A stretch of 19,265 nucleotides of DNA, taken from NCBI GenBank assembly GCA_027731885.1, contig JAQCAO010000011.1:1-19265 (forward strand). Direction: 5' to 3'. The notes beneath the pieces are model-generated. The model had not been told where the DNA came from. It searched no databases and saw nothing but the letters and a program-made list of their open reading frames with translations. Each line of letters starts with the position of its first letter. Position 1 is the stretch's first letter. Source of the stretch: Actinomycetota bacterium. GTDB taxonomy: Bacteria; Actinomycetota; Actinomycetes; Nanopelagicales; Nanopelagicaceae. The translations under genes were made by a program, and so were the position numbers. This document shows, piece after piece, positions 16,779-19,265 of this stretch.

Positions 16779-17820
16779 AGAAGCCGGCGTCGATATCAAT
16801 GCAGGTGATCGCGCCGTTGAATTAATGAAAGCTTCGATCGCCAAAGCAACTCGTCCTGAAGTATTGGGCGGGATTGGAGGATTTGCCGGTTTATTTGATG
16901 CCAGCGCGTTAAAGAAATTAAGCAAACCTCTTCTAGCAACTTCAACTGATGGTGTAGGTACCAAAACTGAAATTGCCAGACAGATGGGGATTTACGACAC
17001 CATCGGCGAAGACCTAGTCGCAATGGTTGTAGATGATTTGGTGGTCTGTGGCGCAGAACCTTTATTTATGACAGATTACATCGCTGTTGGAAAAGTTGTT
17101 CCAGAACGAATTGCAGATATTGTCAAAGGAATCGCGCGGGGTTGTGAGAAAGCAAATACCGCGCTGATCGGCGGAGAAACTGCAGAGCACCCAGGATTAC
17201 TAAAAGAAGATGAATTTGATATTGCAGGAGCTGCCACCGGAGTAGTCGATGCTGATAAGCAGATGGGATCTCACCGCGTTAAAAGTGGAGATTTAATTAT
17301 TGCAATGCCGGCCAGTGGTTTTCATGCCAATGGCTATTCGCTGGTACGACATATCCTAAAAACAGAGAAGTTAGATCTGCAGAAAAAGTATGAAGACTTT
17401 TCTAAGATCTTAGGAGAGATACTTTTAACACCAACCGAGATTTACACTTTAGATTGCTTAGCCTTGGTTAAGGCGCAGTCAGAAAAGATTCGTACCTTTT
17501 CTCACATCACTGGCGGAGGCTTGGCGGATAACACTGCACGGGTGATTCCAGATGGATTGATTGCAAAGTACGATCGCACAACTTGGGCGCTTCCGACAGA
17601 AATGAAATTTATGGCAGATTGCGCTGGAGTTCCGCAGGCAGATATGGAGCGCACCTGGAATTGCGGTATCGGGATGGTCGCGATCGTGGACCCAGCCATC
17701 GCCGACCTGACGATCAGATCATTGGCGGCGCGGGGGATGAAAGCCTGGATATCAGGCTCAATTCACGCTCAAAGTGGCCCAGGTGCGGCTACTTTGGAGG
17801 GAAAGTACCTGACGCGATAG
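16765..17820 (+). CDS. purM: phosphoribosylformylglycinamidine cyclo-ligase (AIR synthetase)
   Basis: A 351-residue enzyme that closes FGAM to AIR with ATP. Motifs in order: EVLGGIGGFAGLFDAS (32-47), LATSTDGVGTKTEIA (57-71), MTDYIAVGKV (102-111), ALIGGETAEHPG (133-144), MPASGFHANGYSLVRH (181-196) and HITGGGLADNTARVIP. These cover both halves of the AIRS fold with the usual ATP and substrate contacts. The ATG is inside purF, giving a 14-base overlap in a different frame; the N-terminus STYKEAGVDINAGDRAVELM is the standard family start, so the overlap is real. It is the last recognisable purine enzyme in the cluster. No hairpin terminator follows; 44 bases lead to the DUF3073 gene. Confidence 0.98.
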   Translation: MSTYKEAGVDINAGDRAVELMKASIAKATRPEVLGGIGGFAGLFDASALKKLSKPLLATSTDGVGTKTEIARQMGIYDTIGEDLVAMVVDDLVVCGAEPLFMTDYIAVGKVVPERIADIVKGIARGCEKANTALIGGETAEHPGLLKEDEFDIAGAATGVVDADKQMGSHRVKSGDLIIAMPASGFHANGYSLVRHILKTEKLDLQKKYEDFSKILGEILLTPTEIYTLDCLALVKAQSEKIRTFSHITGGGLADNTARVIPDGLIAKYDRTTWALPTEMKFMADCAGVPQADMERTWNCGIGMVAIVDPAIADLTIRSLAARGMKAWISGSIHAQSGPGAATLEGKYLTR

Positions 17821-17850
17821 CCTACGCGTCTTGACGAAATTAACTTTGGT

Positions 17851-17858
17851 AAGGAGGT
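17851..17858 (+). promoter_or_regulatory. perfect Shine-Dalgarno of the DUF3073 gene
   Basis: AAGGAGGT is a full eight-base complement to the 16S rRNA 3' end, with a six-base spacer to the ATG at 17865. It is the strongest ribosome site I saw in this window, where most starts have only a four- to five-base match, a coupled start or none. It implies high translation of the small protein downstream. A weak candidate promoter, TTGGAG (17794-17799) with an 18-base spacer to TAGCCT (17818-17823), lies at the purM end. Confidence 0.8.
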
Positions 17859-17864
17859 CGCCCA

Positions 17865-18041
17865 ATGGGTCGCGGCCGTGCAAAAGCAAAACAGACAAAA
17901 GTAGCAAGAGATCTTAAGTACAACTCGCAAGAGATGGATCTAGATCGCCTTGCCAAAGAACTCCATGGCGAGGATTCATCAAATAAAACTCGTGATGATG
18001 ACGATCCATTTGCCGAGGGTAATTACATTCCCCGTGCTTAA
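17865..18041 (+). CDS. DUF3073 small protein (58 aa)
   Basis: A 58-residue protein: a basic head MGRGRAKAKQTKVARDLKYN followed by SQEMDLDRLAKELHG, then an acidic tail containing DDDDPFAEGNYIPRA. The head matches the DUF3073 family almost word for word, as I recall it from Streptomyces, where the gene also lies just after purM. The streptomycete copy has a longer acidic tail, so this one is a shortened version. A basic head with an acidic tail suggests nucleic-acid or ribosome contact, but no function is established. It has the best ribosome site of the window. It is too short for routine ORF length cut-offs, yet family match, start context and position support it strongly. Confidence 0.9.
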   Translation: MGRGRAKAKQTKVARDLKYNSQEMDLDRLAKELHGEDSSNKTRDDDDPFAEGNYIPRA

Positions 18042-18059
18042 TTTTCACTTGCGATTAAA

Positions 18060-18875
18060 GTGAGACCAACTCCCTACGTAGCTTCTCTTCGTATCTACGA
18101 ACCACTTTCTGCCTTTGAACCAGCTGATCGTTTGCGCTGGCAAGATTTAAAGGCGGATGAAAATTCAAAGCGCGCTGAACAAGAGTTAGCGCTGCGCCGT
18201 TTGGTATTTCCTGAACCACCAACAGGCCGTCCTGATGGGGCACATATTTTAGATATAGACGGACTGCGTTATGTCTCACCTTGGTCTACCGCAACTCGCT
18301 GTTGGGCGGCGCTCGATGATTTTAAAGAATCAATGCCATCATCAGTTACTCCTTTTTTCATCCCACAATCGCTTGAAGATGTAATCACTGCTGGAGTAGA
18401 TCTAATGGAAGATCGAGTGCCACATATTTTAACTGAAAACTGGTTAATACCACCACGTTGGTTCTCACTCTTTATGGCCGAAGAGCGAGTTCGCGGTGAA
18501 GATGAGGATGGACTCTTCTGTATTTTAAGAACTACAATTGGAGATGCTAAAGGGCGCACCGAAGTTGCACACCAAACAGTAAAAAGCGCATTTGGTGAGG
18601 GTTCAGTAGAAGCAGAAATTGAACATTTACTCGAATGGCTTGATATGTTTCATAACAAGTCACTGGTCGAACTTGATTATGGTGGGTTAGCAAATTACTT
18701 AGATCACGGGTTGCGCTTAGCCGGCGAGGAAGGTTTAGCCGCCGACACATCTGTAGAAGATGTGCTCTTATCTCTATCTGGACTTGCCGCCGGCGATGGC
18801 CAGATGGCTGGTCAGGGCTACGAGCGGTTGGTTTCTCGTTGGCGGATTGTGCAGAGCTTTGAATCGGCGATATAA
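18060..18875 (+). CDS. conserved actinobacterial protein of unknown function
   Basis: A 271-residue soluble protein with no signal peptide or membrane segment. It opens with MRPTPYVASLRIYEPLSAFE and contains LRYVSPWSTATRCWAALDDF, NWLIPPRWFSLFMAEERV and WRIVQSFESAI. I have an impression that similarly opening proteins lie next to bldC in other actinobacteria, but I cannot name a domain or function. Tryptophans cluster around the central proline-rich IPPRWF. The C-terminal half is acidic and helical. The GTG start at 18060 has no Shine-Dalgarno sequence and no good TANNNT at leaderless spacing. It lies 18 bases after the DUF3073 stop, so read-through from that gene is likely. No catalytic motif is evident, so a structural, chaperone-like or regulatory role is as likely as an enzymatic one. 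Confidence 0.75.
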   Translation: MRPTPYVASLRIYEPLSAFEPADRLRWQDLKADENSKRAEQELALRRLVFPEPPTGRPDGAHILDIDGLRYVSPWSTATRCWAALDDFKESMPSSVTPFFIPQSLEDVITAGVDLMEDRVPHILTENWLIPPRWFSLFMAEERVRGEDEDGLFCILRTTIGDAKGRTEVAHQTVKSAFGEGSVEAEIEHLLEWLDMFHNKSLVELDYGGLANYLDHGLRLAGEEGLAADTSVEDVLLSLSGLAAGDGQMAGQGYERLVSRWRIVQSFESAI

Positions 18876-18979
18876 AGCCGGGTTTAACTGATCGCGCTAT
18901 TGCTATTTGCGCTCACTTTGGCGGATACTTCCGACAGTCGTTACAAAACGGACACCGAATGGCTTAACTGAGGAGTTGT
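18876..18979 (+). promoter_or_regulatory. bldC upstream region with candidate promoter
   Basis: This 104-base spacer is long for the window and probably carries the bldC promoter. The best sigma-70-like candidate is TTGCTA (18900-18905), an 18-base spacer and GATACT (18924-18929), four and five of six matches respectively. A near-repeat GGYTTAACTGA occurs at 18881-18891 and 18961-18971, exactly 80 bases apart. A small imperfect stem, GTCGTT-ACAA-AACGGAC (18937-18953), lies in the putative leader. AGGAG at 18971-18975 is the ribosome site, four bases from the ATG. Confidence 0.35.
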
Positions 18980-19180
18980 ATGAATCGTCTGCCTGATGCA
19001 GAAATTTTGCTCACACCTCGCGAAGTTGCTGAATTATTTGGAGTCGATCCCAAGACTGTCACTCGTTGGGCAAAGGCCGGAAAGTTAACTTCGATTCGGA
19101 CTTTGGGCGGTCATCGCCGTTTCCGAAAGTCTGAAGTTGATGACTTAAGGAACAATTATTTCAAAAGCGAGAATAAATAA
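18980..19180 (+). CDS. bldC: BldC-like MerR-family DNA-binding protein
   Basis: A 66-residue protein that is essentially one MerR-type winged helix-turn-helix with no effector domain. LLTPREVAELFGVDPKTVTR (10-29) is the helix-turn-helix, followed by WAKAGKLTSIRTLGGHRRFR (30-49), the recognition/wing part, which matches Streptomyces BldC nearly residue for residue as I recall it. BldC binds DNA as head-to-tail multimers on direct repeats and, in Streptomyces, holds back sporulation genes. An acI-like planktonic bacterium does not sporulate, so here it presumably controls something else. Start ATG with GAGGAG upstream. Seven bases after its stop a membrane-protein gene begins, likely in the same transcript. 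Confidence 0.93.
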   Translation: MNRLPDAEILLTPREVAELFGVDPKTVTRWAKAGKLTSIRTLGGHRRFRKSEVDDLRNNYFKSENK

Positions 19181-19187
19181 GTAATTT

Positions 19188-19265
19188 ATGGAATTTTCAG
19201 TTCTGCAATTTCTCTTACTTGGCGTGCTCACATTTATCTTTGTTGGCGTACTAACACCGCTAATG
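19188..19265 (+). CDS. membrane protein, N-terminus only (cut by window edge)
   Basis: ATG at 19188 opens a frame of 26 codons to the edge: MEFSVLQFLLLGVLTFIFVG and then VLTPLM. It is one long hydrophobic helix ending in a TPL motif. Such a start is seen, for example, in MraY/WecA-type phosphoglycosyltransferases, but also in many other membrane proteins, so no product is claimed. No clear Shine-Dalgarno sequence is present; the start is seven bases after bldC, suggesting coupling. Confidence 0.5.
   Translation, partial: MEFSVLQFLLLGVLTFIFVGVLTPLM

Overview
The window reads as a chromosomal segment of a small-genome, low-GC member of the Actinomycetota, most like the freshwater acI / Nanopelagicales group. 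The phylum is indicated by a mycobacterial-type Crp/GlxR regulator, a DUF3073 protein, BldC, a stand-alone PurS/PurQ/PurL system, and gene neighbourhoods matching those I recall from Mycobacterium and Streptomyces. The moderate GC content (about 45-48% by eye), one- to few-base junctions, frequent start/stop overlaps and missing accessory genes point to a streamlined genome. The exact taxon is inference.

Region 1 (1-5543) is the actinobacterial crp-nth neighbourhood. It runs: a probable C-terminal remnant of an upstream gene, a YqeY-family protein, a 50-residue DUF4177 protein and a RidA-family protein on +; crp on -; then nth, a TlpA-like lipoprotein and a CvpA-family membrane protein on +; and acsA convergent on -. 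The mycobacterial counterpart has a Nudix gene and a serine-protease domain on the CvpA protein (MarP). Neither is present here. crp and nth are divergent with only 17 bases between their start codons. Each start has a TANNNT -10 hexamer exactly six bases upstream, and the two hexamers overlap on opposite strands, which looks like a symmetric bidirectional leaderless promoter.

Region 2 (5544-5927) is the only sizeable space between annotated large genes. It holds a probable acsA promoter, an untabulated 32-codon ORF for a very hydrophobic peptide with a good ribosome binding site, a long terminator-like hairpin 17 bases after its stop, and the fba leader.

Region 3 (5928-17820) is one unbroken + strand run: class II aldolase (fba), then purA, purD, purB, purC, purS, purQ, purL, an SCP2-like small protein, purF and purM. 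It encodes most of the de novo route from PRPP to IMP, plus the first step from IMP to AMP. purN, purE, purK and purH are not in the window. Most junctions are overlaps or gaps of under 40 bases, so it is probably transcribed as one or a few polycistronic units.

Region 4 (17821-19265) continues on + with a 58-residue DUF3073 protein behind a perfect Shine-Dalgarno sequence, a conserved actinobacterial protein of unknown function, the MerR-type small DNA-binding protein BldC after a 104-base spacer, and the first 26 codons of a membrane protein cut by the window edge.

I see no phage, transposon, CRISPR array, toxin-antitoxin operon or defence island, and no rRNA or tRNA gene. The content is housekeeping. 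The items most worth a second look are the shared crp/nth promoter, the hydrophobic mini-ORF with its hairpin, and the small conserved unknowns riding with the purine cluster.
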